The notes under the pieces were generated by a model. The model was not told the origin of the DNA, made no database searches, and was given only the letters and a program-made list of their open reading frames with translations. From Streptomyces sp. NBC_01549 (GTDB lineage Bacteria; Actinomycetota; Actinomycetes; Streptomycetales; Streptomycetaceae): 64,000 nucleotides of DNA. A program made the translations under genes and the position numbers. The stretch is taken from contig NZ_JAPEPW010000001.1 of the NCBI RefSeq assembly GCF_026339955.1, forward strand, positions 2,630,501 through 2,694,500, in the 5' to 3' direction. The number at the start of each line of letters is the position of its first letter. Within the stretch, counting starts at the first letter, position 1. Shown in pieces: positions 27,348-34,985 of this stretch.

Positions 27348-27794
27348 CTACTCGACGATGCGGATCGTGCGGATGCCCGTACCCCGGTATCGGGTGGGGG
27401 TCCTTGTCAGGACGGGGCGGCCACGAGGCCAGTCGACGGTGGGCAGAGCGAGGTGCAGCACATGGGCACCGCTCCAGTCCGGCTCACCCTTGTCGCTCTG
27501 CTCCTCGCCCCCGGAGGCAGCGGTCCTCAGGCGCTTGCCCACTGCGGCCGCCGCCGCGAAGTCGAGGCCCTCGATGTGGACGGACGGCAGCGCACCGACG
27601 TGTTCGGCCACTCCCGCCCGCTCGCGTTCGGCGACGGCCAGGCTGAGCGCCGGGACGTAGACCCGCAGGGCCGGATCCTTCTCAGCCTCGACGACGAGCC
27701 GGGAGGCCATGCTGTTCCCCGCACCGAGCGCGAGCGCGGCGGTGTCGTCGAGGATGACGGCACGCGGCAGCGGGTACCGCTCCTTCTCCGTCAC
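27348..27794 (-). CDS. PIN-domain-like toxin
   Basis: 148 residues from a GTG at 27794 that overlaps the antitoxin stop by 4 bases (GTGA). The layout fits a VapC-like PIN ribonuclease: an N-terminal acidic pair AVILDDTAALAL, a middle acid in LAVAERERAGVAEHV, and a third in PDWSGAHVLHLAL. The late strand reads RPVLTRTPTRYRG, where classic VapC has TxDxxF, so one acidic residue is not conserved. It probably cleaves RNA when released from the antitoxin. The assignment rests on gene context plus partial motifs. Confidence 0.6.
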   Translation of the reverse strand: MTEKERYPLPRAVILDDTAALALGAGNSMASRLVVEAEKDPALRVYVPALSLAVAERERAGVAEHVGALPSVHIEGLDFAAAAAVGKRLRTAASGGEEQSDKGEPDWSGAHVLHLALPTVDWPRGRPVLTRTPTRYRGTGIRTIRIVE

Positions 27795-28057
27795 TGGACC
27801 TCTCCGATGCGTCCGGCCTCGAGGTCGGCCCACAGCTTCTCACCGGCCTTCTCGTCCTCCTCCGTGTACGGCCTGCCCAGGAAGTGGTCCTCGACGTACG
27901 CCCTGGTCTCCTCGTACCGCTTCCGCAGCTCTTCCTTGGTGGGCGTGGCCCCGGCCAACTCGGCCACGAGGTCACGCATGGTGATGCCTCGCTCCCGAGC
28001 CAGCTCCAGGAGGCGGTCCCGGACGGCGGGGTCGACCTTGATCGTGGTGTCAGCCAT
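27791..28057 (-). CDS. Ribbon-helix-helix antitoxin (VapB-like)
   Basis: 88 residues from an ATG at 28057. The start MADTTIKVDPAVRDRLLELA is the beta strand and first helix of a ribbon-helix-helix DNA-binding domain, followed by RERGITMRDLVAELAG. The acidic C-terminus (YTEEDEKAGEKLWADLEAG) would wrap the toxin. It is translationally coupled to the toxin. The promoter and operator lie immediately upstream, implying autorepression and a leaderless message. Confidence 0.75.
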   Translation of the reverse strand: MADTTIKVDPAVRDRLLELARERGITMRDLVAELAGATPTKEELRKRYEETRAYVEDHFLGRPYTEEDEKAGEKLWADLEAGRIGEVQ

Positions 28058-28063
28058 GGCGCC

Positions 28064-28081
28064 AGTATACCGACGGTATAC
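28064..28081 (-). promoter_or_regulatory. Operator and -10 of the toxin-antitoxin operon
   Basis: GTATACCGACGGTATAC at 28065-28081 is a perfect 7-3-7 inverted repeat. On the minus strand TATACT (28069-28064) is a strong -10 placed 6 bases before the antitoxin ATG at 28057, so transcription probably starts at or next to the start codon. A repressor on the palindrome would cover the -10. Confidence 0.7.
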
Positions 28082-28183
28082 CGCCTCTGGGCGTGCGAGT
28101 GTGACGGTCATCGGCAGTCCGTTTCTCTTGGTTTCTCTCGGGGACCCGGCCGCGCGGTTGCGCACCGGGAGTCTTCTCGGGCC

Positions 28184-29047
28184 CTACGCCGGCTCCGGTC
28201 GCCCAGTCAGCAGCGCGCGGGCCAGTGCGCCGCCGCGCCGGGCGGCTTCCCGGTAGGCGGATGCGCCGGGCTTACGGAAGTCGAGGGTGCGGATCTCGAC
28301 GGTCGTGGCCGGAGCGGCTGTCGGTTCAGCCGACTCAGGGGCCGCCGGGCGCTTGCGGCGCAGGCGGTCCTCGACGAGGGCGCGGGCCGAGTACACCGGG
28401 GACGGCAGCCCCTGTGTCAACGCGGACCGCACCTGGGCGCTCGTCGCACCCCGCTCCCACCAGTCCTCCACCAGCGGCGCGAGCCGCAGCGCCTCGGCAC
28501 CACCGAGGGCGAGCCGGGGTTCCGCGCGGCCGAGCGAGCCGAGCAGCTTCGCGGCGAGCGCCGTGCGCGCGGTCGGCGCGACCTCGCGCTCACCCTTGCC
28601 CTTGCCCTCGGGCTCGGGCTCGGGTGGCGGGGAGGGAGGTTCTTGTTCCCGGGTTTTTTCTCCCGAAGGGAGATCGCCCGCCCCGGCGACGTCCGACTCA
28701 CCGGAGGCCAGGTTCTCGACTTTTTCGGGTTCACCCGCAGGGGGCTCGTTGCCGTACGGGGTATCGAACACCTCGTACACGGTGAAGAGTTGACCCGACT
28801 CCCCATCCTTGCGGACCACCCGCCGCAGATACCGGGATTCCTCCAGCTCCCGCAAGGCGGCCGCGATCCGCGCCCGCCCCTCCTTGCGCTGCTCGGCGAG
28901 CGTGCGAATGGTGGCACGGGCGCCGTTCGGGAGGCTCAGGAGGTACGTCAGTACGCCAACCGCGCACCAGGAGAGGCTCCGGTCGCGGAGGAGGGCGTTG
29001 CTGAAGACCGAAAAAGCGCGCGTGGGCGTCGTACGATGAATACGCAT
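28184..29047 (-). CDS. Winged-helix-like DNA-binding protein
   Basis: 287 residues from an ATG at 29047 with AGGAGA upstream; the open frame continues upstream without similarity. Residues 1-100 (MRIHRTTPTRAFSVFSNALL, VLTYLLSLPNGARATIRTLA, ARIAAALRELEESRYLRRVV) look like a winged helix-turn-helix, as in replication-initiator/DnaD-type and plasmid-related actinomycete regulators. A Glu/Pro-rich linker (about 120-165) and a helical C-terminal domain follow (EALRLAPLVEDWWERGATSA, VRSALTQGLP). The exact role is unknown; it sits among accessory genes. Confidence 0.65.
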   Translation of the reverse strand: MRIHRTTPTRAFSVFSNALLRDRSLSWCAVGVLTYLLSLPNGARATIRTLAEQRKEGRARIAAALRELEESRYLRRVVRKDGESGQLFTVYEVFDTPYGNEPPAGEPEKVENLASGESDVAGAGDLPSGEKTREQEPPSPPPEPEPEGKGKGEREVAPTARTALAAKLLGSLGRAEPRLALGGAEALRLAPLVEDWWERGATSAQVRSALTQGLPSPVYSARALVEDRLRRKRPAAPESAEPTAAPATTVEIRTLDFRKPGASAYREAARRGGALARALLTGRPEPA

Positions 29048-29183
29048 CTGGAGGTGCTTCTCCTGGTGTCGAGCCCCCGGGTGTTGGCGCACCGCGGGGG
29101 CGTTTCGTTGGCGTGACTCTATGGGCACTCAGAGCGACCAACGCAAGCCGAACTCCCTTTTCCCCGGCAGACCTTCGCGTTCT

Positions 29184-29645
29184 TCACCCCTGGGAGTGAA
29201 GCGCCGAGCGCAGGAGCAGGGCGTGGACCAGGCCGCCGTCGGCGCGGGGGCGATAGCGCCAGCTCAGGGGCCAGGTCTGGCCGCCCAGGGCCGGGACGGG
29301 GACGTAGGAGATGTGCTGCGGGCCTGCGGTGAGTCTCGTGACTCCGTCGGGCCAGGTGTGGTGCGAGGTGCTGCCGGCCGGGACCAGGAAGTACACCGCG
29401 CGGCGCCCGTTCGCCTCCTCGACGACCGGGCCGGGATCACCGCCCGTCATCTTCGCGAGGGCGTCGGCGACTTGGCGACCGGTGTCGCCGTCCACGCGTA
29501 CGGCGTCGAACTGAACACCGGCCTTGCGGAGTTGAATGCCGGTGACGGGGATCCAGTCAGGGATGAATGGGGGTTCAGCGAGGTTTGTTTCGTGACTTTG
29601 TGTATCCATGGGGACAGTTTCCGCAGGCGGGGCTAGCGTTTCCAT
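29184..29645 (-). CDS. Small hypothetical protein divergent from the XRE regulator
   Basis: About 153 residues if started at the ATG at 29645; an internal ATG at 29609 (MDTQSHETNL) is equally possible, as neither has a clear ribosome-binding site. The body reads FIPDWIPVTGIQLRKAGVQF, VRVDGDTGRQVADALAK and GRRAVYFLVPAGSTSHHTWP, then RLTAGPQHISYVPVP. I associate such proteins with XRE/DUF397 loci in Streptomyces, but no function is known to me. It is divergent from the regulator, sharing its promoter region. Confidence 0.6.
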   Translation of the reverse strand: METLAPPAETVPMDTQSHETNLAEPPFIPDWIPVTGIQLRKAGVQFDAVRVDGDTGRQVADALAKMTGGDPGPVVEEANGRRAVYFLVPAGSTSHHTWPDGVTRLTAGPQHISYVPVPALGGQTWPLSWRYRPRADGGLVHALLLRSALHSQG

Positions 29646-29733
29646 GACTCTGCGTCGACTCTCGGTAACGGTCGGGGGTCGGCGTGGGCTACTGGTGACC
29701 GGTTGAGTTCGGTTGAGTCCGGGGGTGACCGCA

Positions 29734-30573
29734 ATGGCGCGGGCGGAGAACAAGATCGAGGCGGGTGGAACGGCGCATATGGTCGCCGCCATCTCGAAGG
29801 CGTTCCGAGAGCAACACCAGCTTTCACAGGAGGAGTTGGGCCAGCAGATCGGCTACACGGCGTCGGCGGTCAGCGCGATGGAGACGTGCGCGCAGCCCGC
29901 GAGCGACAAGATGCTGGTCAAGCTGGAGGAGGTGATCGGGGGCGGGCTGGGACTGTTCGAGAAGGCGCGCAGGTTCGTACTGCTGGACAAGTACCCGCCA
30001 CAGTTCAAGAACTTCGCGTTGATGGAGGCGGGTGCCGTGACGCTCTCTGCGTACGAGACGTACGTGGTCAACGGGCTCTTCCAGACCGAGGAGTACGCCC
30101 GTGCCCTAATCGGCGGCGGCTATCCAAAGCTGTCCGAGGAGAAGGTGGAGGAACTGGTCGAGGCCCGTATCGCACGCAAGGCGCTCTTCGATCGGGACCC
30201 GACCGCGATGATCGAGATGGTCCTCGACGAGGCAGTGCTGAGGCGACCGTTCGTAAGCTGGGACATCCACCGCGATCAACTGCGCTCGCTCGTCAAGGAT
30301 GCCGAGCGGGACAATGTCAGCATCCAAGTGATGTCACTGGAGCGTGGGTTGCGCGGCGGGCACGCAGGAGCGCGCGGCGACATGATTCTGGTGGAGACGA
30401 AGGAGCACCACCACGTGGTCTACATGGAGATTGAGGACGAGAGCATCCTGGTCAGCGATCCCTCGAAGGCGTCCCAACTCTCGCACCGCTATGCGAAGAT
30501 CCGCTCACAGGCTCTGGGCCCGGACGACTCTCTGAGCCTCATCAAGAAGTTGGCGGGAGAAGAGCAACGATGA
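29734..30573 (+). CDS. XRE-family regulator with DUF5753 ligand-binding domain
   Basis: 279 residues from the ATG at 29734. The N-terminal helix-turn-helix is AISKAFREQHQLSQEELGQQ, then IGYTASAVSAMET. The rest matches DUF5753: YETYVVNGLFQTEEYARALI, VEARIARKALFDRDP, VLDEAVLRRPFV and IQVMSLERGLRGGHAG. These proteins pair with DUF397 proteins as developmental or toxin-antitoxin-like regulators (the WhiJ/BldB-type network in Streptomyces). The stop overlaps the DUF397 start by 4 bases. Confidence 0.9.
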   Translation: MARAENKIEAGGTAHMVAAISKAFREQHQLSQEELGQQIGYTASAVSAMETCAQPASDKMLVKLEEVIGGGLGLFEKARRFVLLDKYPPQFKNFALMEAGAVTLSAYETYVVNGLFQTEEYARALIGGGYPKLSEEKVEELVEARIARKALFDRDPTAMIEMVLDEAVLRRPFVSWDIHRDQLRSLVKDAERDNVSIQVMSLERGLRGGHAGARGDMILVETKEHHHVVYMEIEDESILVSDPSKASQLSHRYAKIRSQALGPDDSLSLIKKLAGEEQR

Positions 30574-30818
30574 GCAGCACACTGCGGTGGTTCAAGTCCA
30601 GCTACAGCAACGCCAGTGGTGGCGAGTGCCTCGAAGTCGCCTATACCTGGCGCAAGTCGTCGTACAGCAACGACAGTGGCGGTGCCTGTGTCGAAGTCGC
30701 CGCCTGCCCCCACGGCCCCCGCTCCATCCACATCCGCGACTCCAAGAACCCCGGCGGCCCAAGCCTCACCGTCAGCGGCGAAGCCTGGGCCGTGTTTCTC
30801 GTGGGTCAGGCCTGCTGA
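30570..30818 (+). CDS. DUF397 protein with duplicated N-terminal motif
   Basis: 82 residues. The canonical DUF397 core (W-x-KSSYSN-x-SGG-x-CVEVA) appears twice in tandem: WFKSSYSNASGGECLEVA at about 7-24 and WRKSSYSNDSGGACVEVA at about 27-44. The single C-terminal part HIRDSKNPGGPSLTVSGEAW follows. Usual family members are about 60-70 residues with one motif. It is coupled to the XRE gene by ATGA and probably binds or modulates that regulator. Confidence 0.9.
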   Translation: MSSTLRWFKSSYSNASGGECLEVAYTWRKSSYSNDSGGACVEVAACPHGPRSIHIRDSKNPGGPSLTVSGEAWAVFLVGQAC

Positions 30819-31190
30819 CTGGCCAACCGCTTCGCGGCGTTGCGGCTCAAGGGTGTCGACGAGGACACCGGGGCCCTTGCCGGGCATGTAGACCCAACCG
30901 CGGATCTTCGCCACGACCTTGCTGAGCCGTTCATCGCCCGGCGCCACGTCGATGGAGAACAACGACTCGTCCGGCGTACGGTCGCCGCCGCCCCGGCGGA
31001 CCACGCCCTCGCACTCCTGGAACAGTCTGCCTGCGCATGCTCCGGCACGATCACGGCATCCGGCATCCGGCATCCGGCATCCGGCAAGGAGACCATCTCG
31101 TCGGACGACCTCACGTACGCGTGGGTCGAGACGATCCGCCACTGACCGGACGGGCCGCGCTCGTTGCGCAGCCACGGAAATAGCCAATCT
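30819..31190 (-). pseudogene. Decayed unidentified gene with a frameshift and a 7-bp repeat expansion
   Basis: The minus strand shows strong third-position GC in two frames: first QWRIVSTHAYVRSSDEMVSL, then PDAVIVPEHAQAD, and after about 31020 LFQECEGVVRRGGGDRTPDE, then SLFSIDVAPGDERLSKVV. One missing base near 31019-31022 would join them. Between SLPDA and VIVPEH seven extra residues (GCRMPDA) are explained by three extra 7-bp repeat units. There is no intact start or end. The family is not recognised; a distant likeness to Uma2-type proteins is weak. Confidence 0.45.
31054..31086. repeat. 7-bp tandem repeat, 4.7 copies
   Basis: CGGCATC is repeated four times exactly (31054-31081) plus five bases, inside the decayed minus-strand gene. 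Confidence 0.9.
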
Positions 31191-31266
31191 CGTGACGTGC
31201 CGTGTTGACATGGATACGTTGAGTGGCGACTGGCCTGCATCACGAGAAAGGCGCATCCTGACCCTG

Positions 31267-31613
31267 ATGCTGGAGCGACCGACGATAGGCGGCACTGAGC
31301 CCCCCGGCTTCGAGGCGTTGCTGGACCTCCTCGACGAGCTGAACGTGCCCAACGGCTGGAGCTGACCTCCGTCTCGACGCGGGACGACGACCTGACCGAC
31401 AAGGTCGAGACGTACGGCAGGGCAGGCGTCCCCGTCTACCTGATCCTCGACATGCAGGAGGAGCAGGCCACCGCCCTGTGGACTCCGTCCGCCAAGGGGT
31501 ACGAGTCCCGCCTCACGGTGCCGTTCGGCGAGAAACTGCAGATCCCGGCGCCATTCGACTGCACGCTCGACACCTCGGGCTTCCTGGCACCGGAAGAGCC
31601 CGAAGAGAGCTGA
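31267..31613 (+). pseudogene. Uma2-family endonuclease-like gene with central deletion
   Basis: The N-terminal piece from the ATG at 31267 reads MLERPTIGGTEPPGFEALLD, then LLDELNVPNGW, and stops at 31362-31364. One frame over, the sequence continues ELTSVSTRDDDLTDKVETYG, RAGVPVYLILDMQEEQ and ends APEEPEES at 31613. These are the start and the last half of Uma2 (PD-(D/E)XK-like) proteins. The middle region (roughly 80-100 residues in normal members, including the first metal-site acid) is missing at the junction. It is therefore non-functional. Confidence 0.65.
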
Positions 31614-31693
31614 CTCGCACGGCAAGAGGGGCGCCCGGCCGGACGCCCCTCCCTGCACTGAACGCGTGCGCTGCACGCGCACCACACCCGGTA

Positions 31694-32977
31694 CTAGATG
31701 AACGAGTTGATCTCGATCGTCTCGGTCCGGCCCGGGCCGACGCCGATCGCGGAGATCGGGGCGCCCGACATGTCCTCCAGCGCCTTGACGTACGCCTGGG
31801 CGTTCTTCGGGAGGTCGGAGAAGGACTTCGCCTTGGTGATGTCCTCGGACCAGCCCGGGAGGTTCTCGTAGACCGGCTTCGCGTGGTGGAAGTCGGTCTG
31901 CGAGTACGGGAGTTCCTCGACGCGCTTGCCGTCGATCTCGTACGCCACGCAGACCGGGATCTCCTCCCAGCCGGTCAGGACGTCCAACTTGGTGAGGAAG
32001 AAGTCGGTCAGACCGTTCACACGGGTCGCGTAACGGGCGATGACCGCGTCGAACCAGCCGCAGCGCCGGTCACGACCGGTGGTGACACCGCGCTCGCCAC
32101 CGATACGGCGCAGCGCGTCGCCGTCCTCGTCGAAGAGCTCGGTCGGGAACGGGCCCGAGCCGACACGGGTCGTGTACGCCTTGAGGATGCCGATGACCCG
32201 GCTGATCTTCGTCGGGCCGACACCCGCACCGGTGCAGGCACCGCCGGCGGTCGGGTTCGACGACGTCACGAAGGGGTACGTGCCGTGGTCGATGTCGAGG
32301 AGCGTGCCCTGGCCACCCTCGAAGAGCACGACCTTGTCCTGCTCCAGCGCCTGGTTCAGGATCAGGACGGTGTCCGCGACGTACGGCTTGAGCCGGTCCG
32401 CGTAGCCCAGCAGCTCCTCGACGACCTGGCCCGCCTCGATGGCACGGCGGTTGTAGAGCTTGGTCAGCAGCTGGTTCTTGACCTCCAGCGCCGCCTCGAC
32501 CTTCTGGGTCAGGATCGACTCGTCGTAGAGGTCCTGGATACGGATGCCGACGCGGTTGATCTTGTCCGCGTAGGTGGGCCCGATGCCACGCCCGGTCGTA
32601 CCGATCTTCCGCTTCCCGAGGAAGCGTTCCGTCACCTTGTCGACGGTGACGTTGTACGGCGTGATGATGTGAGCGTTTCCGCTGATCAGGAGCTTGGAGG
32701 TGTCGACGCCGCGCTCGTTCAGTCCGTTCAGCTCGGAGAACAGGACCGACGGGTCGACGACGACTCCGTTTCCGATCACCGGAGTGCACTCCGGTGTGAG
32801 GATTCCGGAAGGGAGGAGGTGGAGGGCGTACTTCTGATCGCCCACGACTACCGTGTGGCCGGCGTTGTTGCCGCCCTGGTAGCGCACCACATAGTCCACG
32901 GATCCACCGAGCAGGTCGGTGGCCTTTCCCTTGCCTTCGTCACCCCACTGAGCACCGAGCAGCACAAGTGCGGGCAC
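31694..32977 (-). CDS. purA: Adenylosuccinate synthetase
   Basis: 427 residues from a GTG at 32977 ([20 protein letters not shown]) with GGAAGGGG upstream. It joins IMP and aspartate using GTP, the first step from IMP to AMP. The diagnostic motifs are [32 protein letters not shown] and [15 protein letters not shown], and the length is normal. The gene is divergent from the diacylglycerol-kinase-like gene, with a hairpin between them. Confidence 0.97.
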   Translation of the reverse strand: MPALVLLGAQWGDEGKGKATDLLGGSVDYVVRYQGGNNAGHTVVVGDQKYALHLLPSGILTPECTPVIGNGVVVDPSVLFSELNGLNERGVDTSKLLISGNAHIITPYNVTVDKVTERFLGKRKIGTTGRGIGPTYADKINRVGIRIQDLYDESILTQKVEAALEVKNQLLTKLYNRRAIEAGQVVEELLGYADRLKPYVADTVLILNQALEQDKVVLFEGGQGTLLDIDHGTYPFVTSSNPTAGGACTGAGVGPTKISRVIGILKAYTTRVGSGPFPTELFDEDGDALRRIGGERGVTTGRDRRCGWFDAVIARYATRVNGLTDFFLTKLDVLTGWEEIPVCVAYEIDGKRVEELPYSQTDFHHAKPVYENLPGWSEDITKAKSFSDLPKNAQAYVKALEDMSGAPISAIGVGPGRTETIEINSFI

Positions 32978-33107
32978 AGGCGTACACCCCTTCCGGGCGG
33001 GGCATGTCCAAGGTCGGGGACGTACGCGGCTGGTTTTCGATACGGCTGCGTACGCCGGCGACCTCCTTTGGCCGCGACCGTCGGACCGGATGCCCCGGAA
33101 TAGACGA

Positions 33108-33135
33108 AGCCCCTGGCGCAATAGCGCAAGGGGCT
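33108..33135. promoter_or_regulatory. Hairpin in the purA divergent region
   Basis: AGCCCCTGGCGC (33108-33119) pairs with GCGCAAGGGGCT (33124-33135) with one mismatch around a 4-base AATA loop. It lies 131-158 bases upstream of the purA start and 34 bases before the opposite gene. It could be an upstream terminator, an attenuator or an operator; no purine-riboswitch core was recognised. Confidence 0.5.
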
Positions 33136-33168
33136 CTTGCACCAAGATGCTACCCGAGGAAGCGAGGC

Positions 33169-34083
33169 ATGACCGAGGTGGCGGCTTCCGACCAGCTCCT
33201 GGTGGTCATCGACCCGGTCGCCCGCCGGACGGACGGCGAGTCAGTACGGATCGCAAAAGACGTGCTCAGCGCGGGTGCGACGACGAAAGTGTGCCTGCCG
33301 GAAGGGCCCGAGGAATTTGCCCGGGCGCTGGCCCGCAGAGGGTCCCGGCGGCCGGTCGTGGTCGGTGACGACCGGGCCCTCCTGCGTGCTGTGTCCCTTT
33401 TGCACCGACAGCGGGACCTGGCCGGATGTGGGGTGTCGTTGGTGCCGGTCGGGGGTGTGTTGTCGCTCGCGCGGGCGTTGGGGGTGCCGACGGGGGCCGT
33501 CGCGGCGGCCCGGGCCGTGCTCGACGGGGTCGAGCGGCGGCTCGATCTGCTGGTCGACGAGAGTGACGGGGTGGTGTTGGGAGCCTTGCGGATTCCGCCG
33601 GTGGGGGCGGGCGGGGCGACGGGGGGCGCCGACGAGGCCGACATGGAGGGTGTCGGCGGTATCGGCGGTATCGGTGGAGTCGGTGGTTTCGGGGGTGGGG
33701 TTTCCGGGCTCGGGGGGCATGCGTGGCTGCGGACCTGTCAGTCGCTGGTCCGTACGCTCGCGGCGCGGCCCACGCGCGTGGCGTCCGTGCCGGGGCCCGG
33801 GCCTTCGCGGCTGCGGGTCGAGGTCGACGGGGTCACGCTGGTCGATCTGGACCAGCCGGTGGAGACGGTGTCCGTGACGCCCGGCGCTTCCGGGGGTGCG
33901 GAGGTGGAGGTTCGGCCGGTTTCCGTGGGGGCGGAGGCTTCGCCACTGCGGGTGGTGGGGCGGCGGGTGACCGTGTCCGGGGCGGACTTTCGGTATCGGG
34001 CGGATTCCGTGGTGTCCGGGCCTGTGCGGACGCGGACGTGGACGGTTCGGGAAGGGGGGTGGGGGCTTACGCTGCCGAGCTGA
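33169..34083 (+). CDS. Diacylglycerol-kinase-catalytic-domain-like protein
   Basis: 304 residues from an ATG at 33169 with GAGGAAG upstream. The N-terminal part ([60 protein letters not shown]) has the layout of the lipid-kinase/NAD-kinase fold, but the classical GGDGT motif is replaced by VVGDDRAL, so activity is doubtful. A Gly-rich stretch of roughly 25 residues (about 155-188) interrupts the fold. The C-terminal half resembles the beta domain of lipid kinases ([36 protein letters not shown]). It is probably a degenerate lipid-kinase relative next to purA. Confidence 0.6.
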   Translation: MTEVAASDQLLVVIDPVARRTDGESVRIAKDVLSAGATTKVCLPEGPEEFARALARRGSRRPVVVGDDRALLRAVSLLHRQRDLAGCGVSLVPVGGVLSLARALGVPTGAVAAARAVLDGVERRLDLLVDESDGVVLGALRIPPVGAGGATGGADEADMEGVGGIGGIGGVGGFGGGVSGLGGHAWLRTCQSLVRTLAARPTRVASVPGPGPSRLRVEVDGVTLVDLDQPVETVSVTPGASGGAEVEVRPVSVGAEASPLRVVGRRVTVSGADFRYRADSVVSGPVRTRTWTVREGGWGLTLPS

Positions 34084-34100
34084 GCTCCCGGGGGGTTCTC

Positions 34101-34215
34101 GCCCCCGCCGCCCCTACCCGTCCCATCCCGGGGGCTCCGCCCCTTCGACCCCGGGCGTGTGGGTCGGCTGCGGGTGGGTGGGGGCTGGTCGCGCAGTTCC
34201 CCGCGCCCCTGAAAG
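34101..34215 (+). repeat. Composite intergenic repeat, copy 4
   Basis: It starts 18 bases after the stop of the kinase-like gene with the shared module (34101-34129). A GGGGGCTCCGCCCC hairpin follows, then one GGTCGCGCAGTTCCCCGCGC unit (about 34187-34206), and it ends with CCTGAAAG just before the eutC stop. Confidence 0.75.
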
Positions 34216-34220
34216 CGGGG

Positions 34221-34985
34221 CTATGGCCGGGGCAGGACCGGGGCGGACTCGTCCTTCAGGGATACGCCGGTGCGGCCGAGCTCGCGGGCCCTTCGCATCA
34301 GCGTCGCCAGCTTCGTGGCCGCGGCGGCGTGGGACAGGCCGAGGGGCGGACGGATGTTGGAGAGGCAGTTGCGGTCGGCGTCGGTGGTGTGGCCGGGGCG
34401 CGGGTCGTGGGTGAGGTACGCGCCGAGCGAATCCGCGGCGGACATCCCGGGCCGCTCCCCGATGAGGACGACCGCCATCCCGGCCCCCAACGTGTGCGCG
34501 ATGTCGTCGCCGAGAGCCACCCGCGCCTGCTCGGCGAGCACGACGGGAGCGACGCGCCAGTCGGAGGGCAGCCGCTGCGTCGTCGCGCGCAGCACGGCCG
34601 CCGCATGTTCGTGCACCGCCCGGCTGGACAGCCCGTCGGCGACGACGAACACCACGTCCCAGCCGTCGCGGGGCAGGTGCGCCCGGTCCACGTCGTGGAG
34701 CCTGCGTCCGAGGTCGGGGCGCTGGAGATAGGTGAGCCGGTCGGGGGCGGCACTGCGCACCCGTATCGTCGCCACACCCGTCAGCGCGGACGCCACCACG
34801 TCCGGGTCGAACGGCGAGTGCACCGCGTCCCGCGCGGCGGCGTGCGCGGCCTGCAGTTCGAGCCGGTGCCGCGTGGGCAACGCCGAGCCCGCCCGCCCCA
34901 GCCCGATCCGGGCCTGGGTGTGCCGGCGCAGGGAGTTCCAGAGGGCGGTGTCCGACTCCGGTGCGATTACTTGACGTTCCGTCAT
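34221..34985 (-). CDS. eutC: Ethanolamine ammonia-lyase small subunit
   Basis: 254 residues from an ATG at 34985 (MTERQVIAPES). Family features include LRRHTQARIGLGRAGSALPT, RPDLGRRLHDVDRA, DVVFVVADGLSSRAVHEHAA and ERPGMSAADSLGAYLTHDPR, with the late RNCLSNIRPPLGLSHAAAA. With EutB it forms the adenosylcobalamin-dependent enzyme that splits ethanolamine into acetaldehyde and ammonia. It overlaps eutB by 4 bases (ATGA). No microcompartment genes are present. Confidence 0.95.
   Translation of the reverse strand: MTERQVIAPESDTALWNSLRRHTQARIGLGRAGSALPTRHRLELQAAHAAARDAVHSPFDPDVVASALTGVATIRVRSAAPDRLTYLQRPDLGRRLHDVDRAHLPRDGWDVVFVVADGLSSRAVHEHAAAVLRATTQRLPSDWRVAPVVLAEQARVALGDDIAHTLGAGMAVVLIGERPGMSAADSLGAYLTHDPRPGHTTDADRNCLSNIRPPLGLSHAAAATKLATLMRRARELGRTGVSLKDESAPVLPRP

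Noticed and set aside
30570..31685. CRISPR array or phage attachment site in the repeat-rich accessory stretch
   Set aside because: The repeats are short tandem units without spacers, and there is no integrase or tRNA gene nearby.
32978..33168. Purine riboswitch upstream of purA
   Set aside because: Only a simple hairpin is present; no three-way-junction pattern was found.
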